This document shows, one piece after another, positions 15,901-22,775 of a DNA stretch of 64,000 nt. Under the pieces are notes generated by a model. That model was given only the letters and a program-made list of their open reading frames with translations. It was not told the origin of the DNA and did not search any database. The first letter of the stretch is position 1; each line of letters starts with the position of its first letter. The translations under genes were made by a program, and so were the position numbers. Source of the stretch: Deltaproteobacteria bacterium (GTDB lineage Bacteria; Bdellovibrionota; Bdellovibrionia; Bdellovibrionales; JAMPXM01); contig JAFLCB010000001.1 of NCBI GenBank assembly GCA_017302795.1, positions 186,001 through 250,000 on the forward strand, given 5' to 3'.

Positions 15901-16097
15901 GTCACAGTTCTTTCGATCTCTTCAGGTGCAAGGCCTTCAATGACTGTATTGATCTGAACCTGATTGTTGGTGATGTCAGGGACAGCATCAATCGGTAGGT
16001 GCTGAAAGCTGTAAATTCCAGCAACTACCATAAGAAAAGTTAGAAAGAGAACAACGCCGCGATTGTAAATTGAGAAGTGAATTATTTTGTTCAGCAT
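12963..16097 (-). CDS. czcA: Heavy-metal RND efflux pump, CzcA type
   Basis: A 1044-residue inner-membrane RND pump of full length with 12 expected helices and two large periplasmic loops. It begins MLNKIIHFSIYNRGVVLFLT and has the VDAVPDITNNQVQI motif of heavy-metal pumps. The proton-relay helix reads DFGIIVDGTVIVLDN, matching the HME1 (Co/Zn/Cd) pattern DFGxxVDxxxxxxEN except that the last acidic residue is Asp. It works with an outer-membrane factor and an adaptor; the downstream partners here are the OMF at 16711 and the short adaptor-like protein at 16112, transcribed first. The exact metal is inferred. Confidence 0.93.
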   Translation of the reverse strand: MLNKIIHFSIYNRGVVLFLTFLMVVAGIYSFQHLPIDAVPDITNNQVQINTVIEGLAPEEIERTVTFPVESSMRGVAGVEQVRSITRFGLSQVTVIFKDSVDIFRARQLVTERLQGVSGDLPNSAKPELGPISTGLGEIYQFVLDFKEKKKGDERVKQLMELKALQDWFVKPRLLTVEGVAEINTSGGFEKQYHVQPDPKKMASFGIHFEDIGEALEKINKNVGGGYVEQTAEQFLIQGVGLIKDPKAIERVPVKSLESFKILTIGDIAQVTLGKELRTGSATYDGEEVVLGTVMMLLGENSRTVSTRVHAKIDEIRKTLPKDVEITTVYNRSDLVNATLGTVEHNLLMGALLVTIILLILLGNIRAALITAVTIPLSLLATFLVMKPLGISGNLMSLGALDFGIIVDGTVIVLDNCVRFLHDRAKYLGRNLDKEEIKKAVYESTVEIRQAAGFGQFIIVMVFLPVFALTGVEGKMFIPMASTFAIAVLLAFVLSFTTAPALASIFLSGKTVDKEPKLMEWIRRAYIPFFEFAYKRKNLTMGLGLLSVVLGVGLFMTRGAEFLPQLSEGSFAFHMIRPVNASLSQSVEFQRKADKVVETFPEVDHVFSRIGTSEVATDPMGVNVSDTYIMLKSRDDWPKIEGRKRTFQELTTLMVEKLEKEIPGQTYLASQPIQMRFNELLEGTRADVAVKVFGPDLDKLVEFAKKTQEIVSQVRGAGDVEVDLAGTSPVLRIEPIESKLSAYSGSVKDVLDTVSIALGGQEAGFLYEGERKFPIVVRLANDLRSDLGTIKDLPVGVGPNVLVPLGKLSDISFKETYGSVNRENSNRRTAVLINLRGRDTESFVLEAQKAVETQLKLPDGYYLEWGGNFKNLEQARSRLLILAPIALSLVLMMIYAAFGSVAQTFLIFACIPMALVGGVIGLILNGLPFSISAGIGFIALSGIAVLNGVVLVNFFNQLKAEGKTGKDLVLSGTLVRLRPVLMTALVAVFGFIPMMISTGIGAEVQKPLASVVIGGIISSTLLTLIVLPILFSRFESRMKGRVAH

Positions 16098-16111
16098 AAA
16101 TTAAGCTCCAA

Positions 16112-16714
16112 TTAGTGAGAATGACCTTCAGGAGCGCCGCCAAATGCGGCAATCTCTGCGATTCTTAAAAACCCAAGACCTGTGACGGCGATCTCATCAC
16201 CATCTTTTAGGTCTTTTGAGCGAATCTGGATTTTGTTTCCTGATCGACTGATTTGTTCAAAGTCGATGCGTTTATAAAATCCCGATCTGTAGCGATAAAG
16301 GTTCACTTCAAGGCCGGCAGTGACGACTGCCTCTTTCGGAATTTCAAATGCGCCGTTTGCCGTAACCTTGAATTTTTGAATCTCAAAATTCTTCTCGGCT
16401 TCGGGTGAGAGCTTGATACCCTCCTCTTCGGTCGCTGCTAGAATTCCTTTATTAGGACCTACTTGAGGGTTTTCTTCTTCGCCGTGAGCATGTTCATCAC
16501 CATGACCATGCTCTTCTGATTCTCCATCAGAGTGCTTGTGCTCGGACTCATTTTCTTCGCCCTTTTCATTTTCATGAGTTCCATGCTCCTCATGTTTAGG
16601 CGATTCGGCCTTGGGCTTTTTTTCGGATGCGTGATCGTGGTTATCACTCGCGCGTACATAGCTGCTGGTCACATAGGTGGCTAGGAAGCATGTAATTAAA
16701 AAATATTTCTTCAC
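16112..16714 (-). CDS. Shortened CzcB-like periplasmic adaptor with His-rich head
   Basis: A 200-residue secreted protein; normal adaptors have 350-500 residues. After the signal peptide comes a very His/Glu-rich stretch (about residues 24-95). From about residue 115 the sequence matches only the membrane-proximal/C-terminal part of RND adaptors: IPKEAVVTAGLEVNLYRYRS, then DGDEIAVTGLGFLRIAEIAA. The biotinyl-lipoyl and hairpin domains, which contact the outer-membrane factor, are absent. It overlaps the OMF stop by four bases and is followed closely by czcA, so its expression is coupled. It may work as a metal-sensing or stabilising cap rather than a bridge. Confidence 0.75.
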   Translation of the reverse strand: MKKYFLITCFLATYVTSSYVRASDNHDHASEKKPKAESPKHEEHGTHENEKGEENESEHKHSDGESEEHGHGDEHAHGEEENPQVGPNKGILAATEEEGIKLSPEAEKNFEIQKFKVTANGAFEIPKEAVVTAGLEVNLYRYRSGFYKRIDFEQISRSGNKIQIRSKDLKDGDEIAVTGLGFLRIAEIAAFGGAPEGHSH

Positions 16715-17949
16715 AAAATGACCTCGTTAAATTTGTTATCAAGAATAAGAATTCGCCCCAAGGCTTCAACAGCCTCAAGCTCAGAAGCATTTCTTCGTTC
16801 TTCTAAATCGAAAAGTTGTCGATGGGCTTCAATCACAAGGGAACTCGGAACGAGTCCTTTAAAAAACTGTCTTTCAAGTTGCTCGTGCTTTTCATTCACG
16901 ATTCTAAGACTTAAGGAATTTTTCAGGCTTTGAATGGTATGATTATAACGATTCACAAGCTCTGCTCTTGCCGCAGCCGATTTCCTTTTGGTTTGCTCAG
17001 CGCTCAATTCAGCTTCTAAAAGTCTTTGGGCACTATATGCACGACCGGCACCGTTTTGACTAAAAACTGGAAGCGGCATCGAGAGCCCAAGACCAACGAA
17101 AGTAGTCGATTCACCATTTTCTTTTACGGCCTTCATTGTCGGACCGATCTTAAGATCCGGCCAGGAATCGCCCTCGGCTTTTTGTTTTTGGCTTCGAGCA
17201 AGCTTGAGATCCGCGAGCGCAGCTCGCACTTGCGGAGACTCATCGTTTGGCACACCACTTTCAATCGTCGGCCATGCCTGCTTTACAGGCGGAAGATTTT
17301 TTGACAGAAGGCTCTTTGAAAGGCCTGTTACGGCGGTGAGAGCTTGATATAGTTTTTCTTCGTCGGACTTCAACTTCGTAAGCCGAAGCTGATGGTCCGC
17401 CAAAGCCATCTTAAAGACTGATAGGGACACGTCTTGTTCTGGTGAAAGGGCTGCTCGTTTTTGGAACTGCTTTACGATCTTAGAAAAAGTCTCAACCGAC
17501 TCTTCTTCTAAGTGAATTTCACTTTTTAGGTGAGAAAGTCGGTAAAGACTGAGCATCAACTCAAGCCTTGATTGATAAACTCCCAAGTCCCGGTCTGCCC
17601 GTGCTCGCTCTAGCTCGCTTTGAGCTTCGCCTATCAGGGCGTCTCTTTTTCCACCGAGTCTTAAAGTAAAGAAAAGTGATGCATTAGTCTCAGATCTTTC
17701 CGAGCCTTTTGCTACCGTGTCGGCGTCAAGTTCTGGGTTAACCCATTGCCTTGCAACGTCTTCTAATTTCTGCGCAGATCTTAGCTGCTGATCTGAAATT
17801 TGAATTTCTGATGACTTGCTCTCTGCACAGCGAACCAATTCAGCATAGCTCGCAGGTTTACAAATAGTTTCAGTAGCGTCAGCGGCCTTGGATTGCACAG
17901 GGAGGAACGCTAATAATATCCCCAGTACGGCTAGAGTCATAGTTTCCAC
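16711..17949 (-). CDS. czcC: Outer-membrane efflux factor, CzcC/TolC family
   Basis: A 412-residue TolC-family protein, first gene of the czcCBA-like operon. A signal peptide ends near QSKA. Two OMF repeats follow, with long helices (ELVRCAESKSSEIQISDQQL and the duplicated LRIVNEKHEQLERQFFKGLV region) and a GLSMPLPVFS beta-strand segment typical of OMFs. It would form the outer-membrane exit duct for the RND pump at 12963. The GTG at 17949 follows GGAG at good spacing, so I prefer it to the longer frame from 18006. Confidence 0.85.
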   Translation of the reverse strand: METMTLAVLGILLAFLPVQSKAADATETICKPASYAELVRCAESKSSEIQISDQQLRSAQKLEDVARQWVNPELDADTVAKGSERSETNASLFFTLRLGGKRDALIGEAQSELERARADRDLGVYQSRLELMLSLYRLSHLKSEIHLEEESVETFSKIVKQFQKRAALSPEQDVSLSVFKMALADHQLRLTKLKSDEEKLYQALTAVTGLSKSLLSKNLPPVKQAWPTIESGVPNDESPQVRAALADLKLARSQKQKAEGDSWPDLKIGPTMKAVKENGESTTFVGLGLSMPLPVFSQNGAGRAYSAQRLLEAELSAEQTKRKSAAARAELVNRYNHTIQSLKNSLSLRIVNEKHEQLERQFFKGLVPSSLVIEAHRQLFDLEERRNASELEAVEALGRILILDNKFNEVIL

Positions 17950-18076
17950 GCGGAAATCTCCAGATAAAAGTTTTTGTGTCGTGCAAACGGAGCTAAAACT
18001 CAGCACTGAATTAAGTGCGCGTTAACTTCGTAAGCTTTCTATTTTGTCTATGTATTAAGATGGGAGCCCGAAGGAC

Positions 18077-18418
18077 TTAAGAAATCGGGGGGCGAAAGAG
18101 ACTTGCTTCGAAATCAGAAAGTTCAAAAACATTCTCTAGAGGTGAAAAAATCTTTGTGTCCCCATAGCCCGGAAGTACGGGGCTTGAGGCAAGAGTAAAT
18201 GAACAATGACCCAAATGGCAGGTATGACAAATATCGTGGTCGTGACCAGAACTTGAGCTGTGCGGAAAAGATGAATCGGCTTTTATTGTACAGGCAACAA
18301 GAGATGCTTCCGAGGATAACTGCACCGAATCGGTAGACACGTCGCAAGAAGGATTAACGGGGCGTATAACGCTTAGTACGGTGATTGAAATAAAAATGAC
18401 GGCTATAAACGCTTTCAA
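18077..18418 (-). CDS. Small Cys/His-rich exported protein (CHLGH type)
   Basis: A 113-residue protein with a hydrophobic N-terminal segment (AVIFISITVLSVI) and a metal-binding-like cluster, GHDHDICHTCHLGHC, near residues 58-72. The tail has a FSPLENVF segment and ends in LFRPPIS. It shares its plan with the protein at 8748. It is transcribed away from the CsoR-type regulator at 18492 and just upstream of czcC, so it is probably the first gene of the RND transcript or its own metal-induced unit. It resembles DUF2946-type proteins; the function is unknown. Confidence 0.55.
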   Translation of the reverse strand: MKAFIAVIFISITVLSVIRPVNPSCDVSTDSVQLSSEASLVACTIKADSSFPHSSSSGHDHDICHTCHLGHCSFTLASSPVLPGYGDTKIFSPLENVFELSDFEASLFRPPIS

Positions 18419-18471
18419 ATTAACCCTCTACGACGAGAATAAACCTAACAAGATGTAAAGGTCAATGCTAT

Positions 18472-18484
18472 CCTCCAGGGGAGG
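18472..18484. promoter_or_regulatory. Possible regulator site at the divergent junction
   Basis: CCTCC and GGAGG arms with a three-base spacer in the gap between the divergent 18077 and 18492 genes, overlapping the ribosome site of the latter. G/C-tract palindromes of this kind are typical of CsoR/RcnR operators, but this one is short. Confidence 0.35.
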
Positions 18485-18491
18485 GTCAATT

Positions 18492-18797
18492 ATGTCGCGC
18501 AAAGCAAAGAAAAGCGTTAAAGCTGAGAAGGATCATTCTCATTCGTCTCATCCCAAGACACTGTCTCGTTTAAAAATAGCTTCTGGGCATCTTTTGAAAG
18601 TTATCGAAATGGTTGAAACCGATGAGGAATGCATTGATGTGCTTCAGCAGCTTGCGGCTGTAATCTCGGCACTTGAGTCTTCTCGTATTACTTTGCTGCA
18701 GGATCATTTCACATCTTGTGTTGCGCCTGCATTGTCGGAAGATTCAAAATATCTGATTAAAGATTTAGAGACATTGCTCCAGAGAGCCCTAAAGTAG
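18492..18797 (+). CDS. CsoR/RcnR-family metal-sensing repressor
   Basis: A 101-residue all-helical protein of the DUF156/CsoR-RcnR family. It has the first helix LSRLKIASGHLLKVIEMVET, ECIDVLQQ with the first Cys, and DHFTSC with the His and second Cys. A Cys-His-Cys set binds the inducing metal. A His-rich head (KDHSHSSH) resembles nickel/cobalt sensors as well. The GGGAGGG before the ATG at 18492 supports that start; the frame opens earlier at 18465. It is divergent from the 18077 protein and the czc operon, which it likely controls. The metal cannot be settled from sequence. Confidence 0.88.
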   Translation: MSRKAKKSVKAEKDHSHSSHPKTLSRLKIASGHLLKVIEMVETDEECIDVLQQLAAVISALESSRITLLQDHFTSCVAPALSEDSKYLIKDLETLLQRALK

Positions 18798-18820
18798 GAA
18801 TCTTCGACTCCTTTCAGAAT

Positions 18821-19591
18821 TCAAATTTGAAGAAATACTTTTTTCAATGCGGTCATTAGGGGCTCTTTTCTGAGTTCAGGAGTTTTCTCCATAACTTGTT
18901 TGAACTGACTGTCGGGAAGCTGATCGAGTTTTCCGATAGCTGTTGTGATGTCTCTTAAAGGTTGCCCTGCGAGAGTAATTTGCTCCTCTCCTGTAAGAAT
19001 GGTCGCAAGTCGCCAAATATCTTTGAGATGTTTCTGAACTACTTTTTCATCGACAGTTTTGTCGCCAGCAGCTTTGCGATCAAAAAGCTCGCGATGAGCG
19101 CGCGCTTTAAGACAAATGTTTGCGAGCGCATTAATAAGTGGAATGCCCGATTCAGATTTAATGAGATTGTTCTGTATGATTTCAAAATATTCGTCGTCGA
19201 GAAGAATCGCAGAGAGCTTTTCTGCTGAATCATCCTTGATCGGAATGATGTATTGACCCTCTCTCAATTCAAGATTTAGCTCGTTGCGAGCAAAAATTTC
19301 GATTAAGACCGGACAGTTTTTTTGATTTGGTTCTCTGAAGCGATAGTACCGAGGAGATCCATCAGTTGCTTCCTTAATTTTATATTCTCCCTCTTTGACA
19401 TAGGCGAGAATTCTTGCGTTCAATTCCTCTGAGCGCCCAAGAACAACTAGATCCACATCTTTTGTAGCTCTAAATTCCAAACCCTCATCTTCCATGAGAA
19501 TTGAAGCGGCACCACCACCGATAATGACGTACAAGTTCTCAAGGCCAGTGAGGTAGTTGCAAAAATGATCGAAGCCATGTGGCCGAGCCAT
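18821..19591 (-). CDS. AbiEii-like nucleotidyltransferase (toxin component)
   Basis: A 256-residue protein with the minimal nucleotidyltransferase core: IIGGGAASILMEDEG, then ATKDVDLVVLG, giving the G-G-x-A-S and D-x-D metal-binding motifs near residues 23 and 44. Length and helical C-terminal half match AbiEii/Type IV toxin-like enzymes, which can modify tRNA acceptor ends and block growth or phage replication. It lies three bases after the gene at 19595, so the two are one unit. An abortive-infection or element-stabilising role is inferred from the family. Confidence 0.75.
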   Translation of the reverse strand: MARPHGFDHFCNYLTGLENLYVIIGGGAASILMEDEGLEFRATKDVDLVVLGRSEELNARILAYVKEGEYKIKEATDGSPRYYRFREPNQKNCPVLIEIFARNELNLELREGQYIIPIKDDSAEKLSAILLDDEYFEIIQNNLIKSESGIPLINALANICLKARAHRELFDRKAAGDKTVDEKVVQKHLKDIWRLATILTGEEQITLAGQPLRDITTAIGKLDQLPDSQFKQVMEKTPELRKEPLMTALKKVFLQI

Positions 19592-19594
19592 GAA

Positions 19595-20668
19595 TTACTC
19601 CTTGCCTCGATGAAGACTGTATTTCTCCAGCATTTCATCAAGAGATAGTTGAATACGCTCGTCTTGGTTTTTTTGAAGTGCGAAGAAGACTTCAATGGGA
19701 TTTTGAACTCCGTCGATGGCAAAAAGGGTTGGGTCTTCCTTCCAAACTTGGACAAGCGTTGTTATTTGAGATTCTTGAACAAGAAATTTTTTGCTGACAC
19801 TCTGAAAGCTCAATCGAAATTCATTCGTGGTGACAGCAATGATGTTTTTATTGGGATTGGCTAAATTAGAATAAGAAGCGAGTGCGGCTTCGCCTGCGAC
19901 AATGTAGTCTCCCAGCGGCTTTGGCAGATAATTGGCTTCAACTTCCTTAAAGAGCGGAGCAAGAGGAAAAGACAACAGCCTTTCCCATACATGTTGATGA
20001 TTTTCTTGCGTGTAAGATTTGGTTGGACCTGCGCCATGAGCATTTAAAAGCCCGCGCTGAGTTAATTCGATCAATGCCGGACTCAATTTAGAAGCAGAGA
20101 GCTTGGTCTTATCTTGCAGTGTTTCGAGTAAAAGTTTTTGCGTGAATTCCTGCGGAATCTGATTTGTGAGAAACCCCGCAAGAATCTTAAGTGCAAAAGG
20201 AGTTAGTTCTTTTTTTTGCGGGGCTAGTTCTTGTTTTGGTTGATCCTCAAATTTTTTGAGATTTCCAATCTTCACCCCTAAGTTTGGGACAAAAACCGAT
20301 TCATTTTTGTAAATGAATGGGATGCGAAACTTCACGAGTAGCGGACGATGCTTAGGAGGCATCCGATCAGCGATGACCAAAACAAGAGGGCCGAGTTTTT
20401 CTTGAAGGATTTGGTAGATGCGCATGAGGTGTTCAAATGTAACTTTTGGCTTTGGGATAATGAGGTAGATGGCTCCCCCCACCCCCTTTGTAGGGATCTC
20501 TAAGACACGGATGTTTTCTCGCATCCAAATGGGTAGCCCCTTGATCTGCTCAATAGGTAATGGGCGTGGGGTATCCTGAATCTCTCCAGGATAGATTCCA
20601 TGCAGGGCTCGTAGGTTTCTTTTGATGTCCAATGGCTCCATTAATCTAATATTATCAGTATTTTGCAT
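19595..20668 (-). CDS. Partner of the AbiEii-like enzyme (probable antitoxin/regulator)
   Basis: A 357-residue protein encoded just upstream of the nucleotidyltransferase. The N-terminal third (about residues 15-130) has a strand-helix pattern including LGPLVLVIADRMPPKHRPLL. The middle (about 155-215) looks like a winged-helix unit (LLLETLQDKTKLSASKLSPA). The C-terminal part has YIVAGEAALASYSNL, similar to the antitoxin-like domain seen with AbiE-type toxins. A fusion of DNA binding and toxin neutralising would suit an AbiEi-like role, but no family is firmly recognised. The start is uncertain: the ribosome site is weak. Confidence 0.6.
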   Translation of the reverse strand: MQNTDNIRLMEPLDIKRNLRALHGIYPGEIQDTPRPLPIEQIKGLPIWMRENIRVLEIPTKGVGGAIYLIIPKPKVTFEHLMRIYQILQEKLGPLVLVIADRMPPKHRPLLVKFRIPFIYKNESVFVPNLGVKIGNLKKFEDQPKQELAPQKKELTPFALKILAGFLTNQIPQEFTQKLLLETLQDKTKLSASKLSPALIELTQRGLLNAHGAGPTKSYTQENHQHVWERLLSFPLAPLFKEVEANYLPKPLGDYIVAGEAALASYSNLANPNKNIIAVTTNEFRLSFQSVSKKFLVQESQITTLVQVWKEDPTLFAIDGVQNPIEVFFALQKNQDERIQLSLDEMLEKYSLHRGKE

Positions 20669-20748
20669 TTTTTCAAACTAAATTCTAAAATATATGAATA
20701 TAGATAGATAAATCGTAAGTATATGAAATATATAGATTATGGTCGATC

Positions 20749-20761
20749 CGCGGTAGCCGCG
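20749..20761. repeat. Short GC hairpin upstream of the AbiE-like operon
   Basis: CGCGG TAG CCGCG, a perfect five-base-pair hairpin in an otherwise AT-rich, gene-free 200 bp between 20669 and 20866. It could be a regulator site or the tip of a larger structure; nothing more can be said. Confidence 0.35.
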
Positions 20762-20866
20762 TCCAATCCGATGGTCCAATCATCTCATTTTGATCCAACT
20801 GCTCTCGGTTTGATTCCCTAACCGACTCCTTCTCCTGCCTTCGGCGTGGGCAAAAGGAGATCGTTT

Positions 20867-21025
20867 ATGGAACAAAATCAAAACAACTACATTACGCTAG
20901 AAATGAATCTGAAACTTCAGATGAAGGATTATCGGATAGTTCTTGGAATCAAGCGGACTTGGATTGTGGCGCTTGTTGTAGCACTGGTTCAATTGGCCAC
21001 ATGGTTTGTAAAGGATCGGCAATGA
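20867..21025 (+). CDS. Small single-span membrane protein
   Basis: A 52-residue open frame with an excellent ribosome site (AAAAGGAG, eight bases before the ATG). The first half is polar (MEQNQNNYITLEMNLKLQMK), then comes a basic RIVLGIKR stretch and one hydrophobic helix (WIVALVVALVQLATWFV) ending KDRQ. It lies between two convergent minus-strand operons and is divergent from the AbiE-like pair. The good start signal and coherent membrane helix argue it is real. No function is assigned; element-borne exclusion or TA-like peptides have this shape. Confidence 0.5.
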   Translation: MEQNQNNYITLEMNLKLQMKDYRIVLGIKRTWIVALVVALVQLATWFVKDRQ

Positions 21026-21032
21026 AGATCCT

Positions 21033-22349
21033 TTAATTTGAAGTCTTCGGCGACTCCTCACGAGTGGGGTCGCTGCTGACTAACTCGTAAATTTTAAGCT
21101 TCGTCAGGTAGTAGTCTTTTCGATATTCGAGATTCCTTATTCGGGCTTCAAGGAGGCGCTCGGAGGCTCCTACCATATCAGGTGAGTTCTTTACTCCTCG
21201 TTTGTACTCGCCAAGAGTGATTTTGTAATACTCTTCAGACTTCGACAGATTTTTTTCTTCCAGATTCAAGCGATCCGCAAGTGTAGATAGCAGGGAGAGA
21301 AGATTTTCAGTCTCAGCATACGCAGATAAATTTTTACGCGAAATGGCAGCGTCTTTTGCTGCAATAGTGGAGCTTGCTGCCCTTGTTTGATTGACCGTTT
21401 CGAGACCCGAAAAAAGAGGTACGGAAACCTTCAGCATGATGGAATAGTTATTATTGTCGGAAAACACACGCTCTTCATTAGCGATCCTTCCATATTTCGC
21501 TTCCAAATCAACTGCAGGTAAAAATCCTGATTTTGCGATAGAAACATCCTTCTGACTCATTTGCAGCTCTGCCTCGGCTTCTGCAATTTCAATGTTGCTT
21601 TCTTTTAGGCGAGATAAAATGCTTTCTCGCGACAAAATTGGTGAAGAATCCCTCTTGAGATGCCCTTTTACTAAATTGTGGATAGATGAGTCTTTTCTTC
21701 CAAGAAGAACAGACAGTTCTCGTGATTTCTCACTAATCACCTGCGAAAACAGTTTGAGATCAGAACTCAGCGTGGCCTCTCGCAATTCAAATTCAATCAC
21801 GTCGGCATTTGAAGTAAAGCCAGAGCTTTTTTTAATCTTCGCAAGCTTCATTTGCTCTTGATTCATTTCTAGAGCTTTCTCTTTGAGATGTGTTCCCTCA
21901 ATTAAAAAAAGAAGCTCGTAGTAGACCCGACTGATTTCTCGAACAACTCGCGACTTCACCGCTTCATACTTTTTTCGGTCAAGATCCCTTTTGATTTTCG
22001 CCTTATCAATCGCGTCCTTGTCTCTGCCGCCACGATAAAGATTCCAGTCAGCTTTTCCATAAACGGCGGTACCAGAGTTCTTTTCATCGTCATACTTTGT
22101 AGTAAGCGGCCCCCCCTCAATAGAAAGTTGAGGCAATAGTTTCCCGTACTGCGATTTTGACTCAGCTTCAGATGCCTTTAAGTAGCTGTCAGCCTCTTTG
22201 AGATCGAAATTTTGAGATGCGGCCTCTTTGATGAGTTGCTCAAGCGATAAAGATCCTTCGTTGGGGTGATCTGCGAATGCAATAGCACCCATAAAAAATA
22301 TGAGTGCCAAACTACCTAAGCGAACGAAATAAAAAGACTGACGATTCAT
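21033..22349 (-). CDS. Outer-membrane efflux factor, TolC family
   Basis: A 438-residue OMF, last gene of the second RND operon. The signal peptide is FYFVRLGSLALIFFMGAIAFA. Two helical-hairpin repeats follow: LSLEQLIKEAASQNFDLKEA starts the first, and ESILSRLKESNIEIAEAEAE the second. It would give the exit duct for the pump at 22776. The ATG at 22349 follows AAGGAAG at good spacing, so I reject the longer frame from 22382, which overlaps the upstream gene. Gene order (pump, small protein, OMF) differs from the usual OMF-adaptor-pump. Confidence 0.85.
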   Translation of the reverse strand: MNRQSFYFVRLGSLALIFFMGAIAFADHPNEGSLSLEQLIKEAASQNFDLKEADSYLKASEAESKSQYGKLLPQLSIEGGPLTTKYDDEKNSGTAVYGKADWNLYRGGRDKDAIDKAKIKRDLDRKKYEAVKSRVVREISRVYYELLFLIEGTHLKEKALEMNQEQMKLAKIKKSSGFTSNADVIEFELREATLSSDLKLFSQVISEKSRELSVLLGRKDSSIHNLVKGHLKRDSSPILSRESILSRLKESNIEIAEAEAELQMSQKDVSIAKSGFLPAVDLEAKYGRIANEERVFSDNNNYSIMLKVSVPLFSGLETVNQTRAASSTIAAKDAAISRKNLSAYAETENLLSLLSTLADRLNLEEKNLSKSEEYYKITLGEYKRGVKNSPDMVGASERLLEARIRNLEYRKDYYLTKLKIYELVSSDPTREESPKTSN

Positions 22350-22368
22350 AACTACTTCCTTTGCGTAT

Positions 22369-22767
22369 TTACTGCGGCTCAACGCTGAATTTTAGTTTCT
22401 CAGCTTTCCCGCCATGAGTGACCGTGATATCAAGATCATAGCGGTGAGCACCCTTTGCATCGACCTTTGCTACGAAGTGATCGCCATCAACAGTAAACTT
22501 AACTGTCTCCGCCTTATTTTTTCGTGGAACCGACATTTTTCCTTCAAGCTTTACGTCGGCAACAGGGATCGGTTTTGTGTCGTGGTTGAGCGGATAAATT
22601 TTAATGCCACCAGATTCGGTCACGAGTTCGAGATAGATGTGGTCGGTGCCTTTGACTAATCCTCCGTGTGGAGCGGCAAGGGCACCGGGGGTTTTGTCAT
22701 GCCCTTCATGAGCACTTGCGACGCCGAGAGCGAGAAATATCGCCGAGAAAATAATAAGTTGTTTCAT
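22369..22767 (-). CDS. Small periplasmic metal-binding-like protein
   Basis: A 132-residue exported protein: a signal peptide ending LGVASA, then HEGHDK and APHGGLVKGTDHIYLELV, then a small beta-rich domain ending KAEKLKFSVEPQ. This HGG-x-V plan is also seen in the 143-residue protein at 25940, on the other side of the pump gene, and in cation-efflux-associated proteins of other metal operons. It may be a soluble periplasmic donor that replaces the adaptor; that is inference. It lies between the RND pump and OMF genes on one transcript. Confidence 0.6.
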   Translation of the reverse strand: MKQLIIFSAIFLALGVASAHEGHDKTPGALAAPHGGLVKGTDHIYLELVTESGGIKIYPLNHDTKPIPVADVKLEGKMSVPRKNKAETVKFTVDGDHFVAKVDAKGAHRYDLDITVTHGGKAEKLKFSVEPQ

Positions 22768-22775
22768 GAGTTCTC

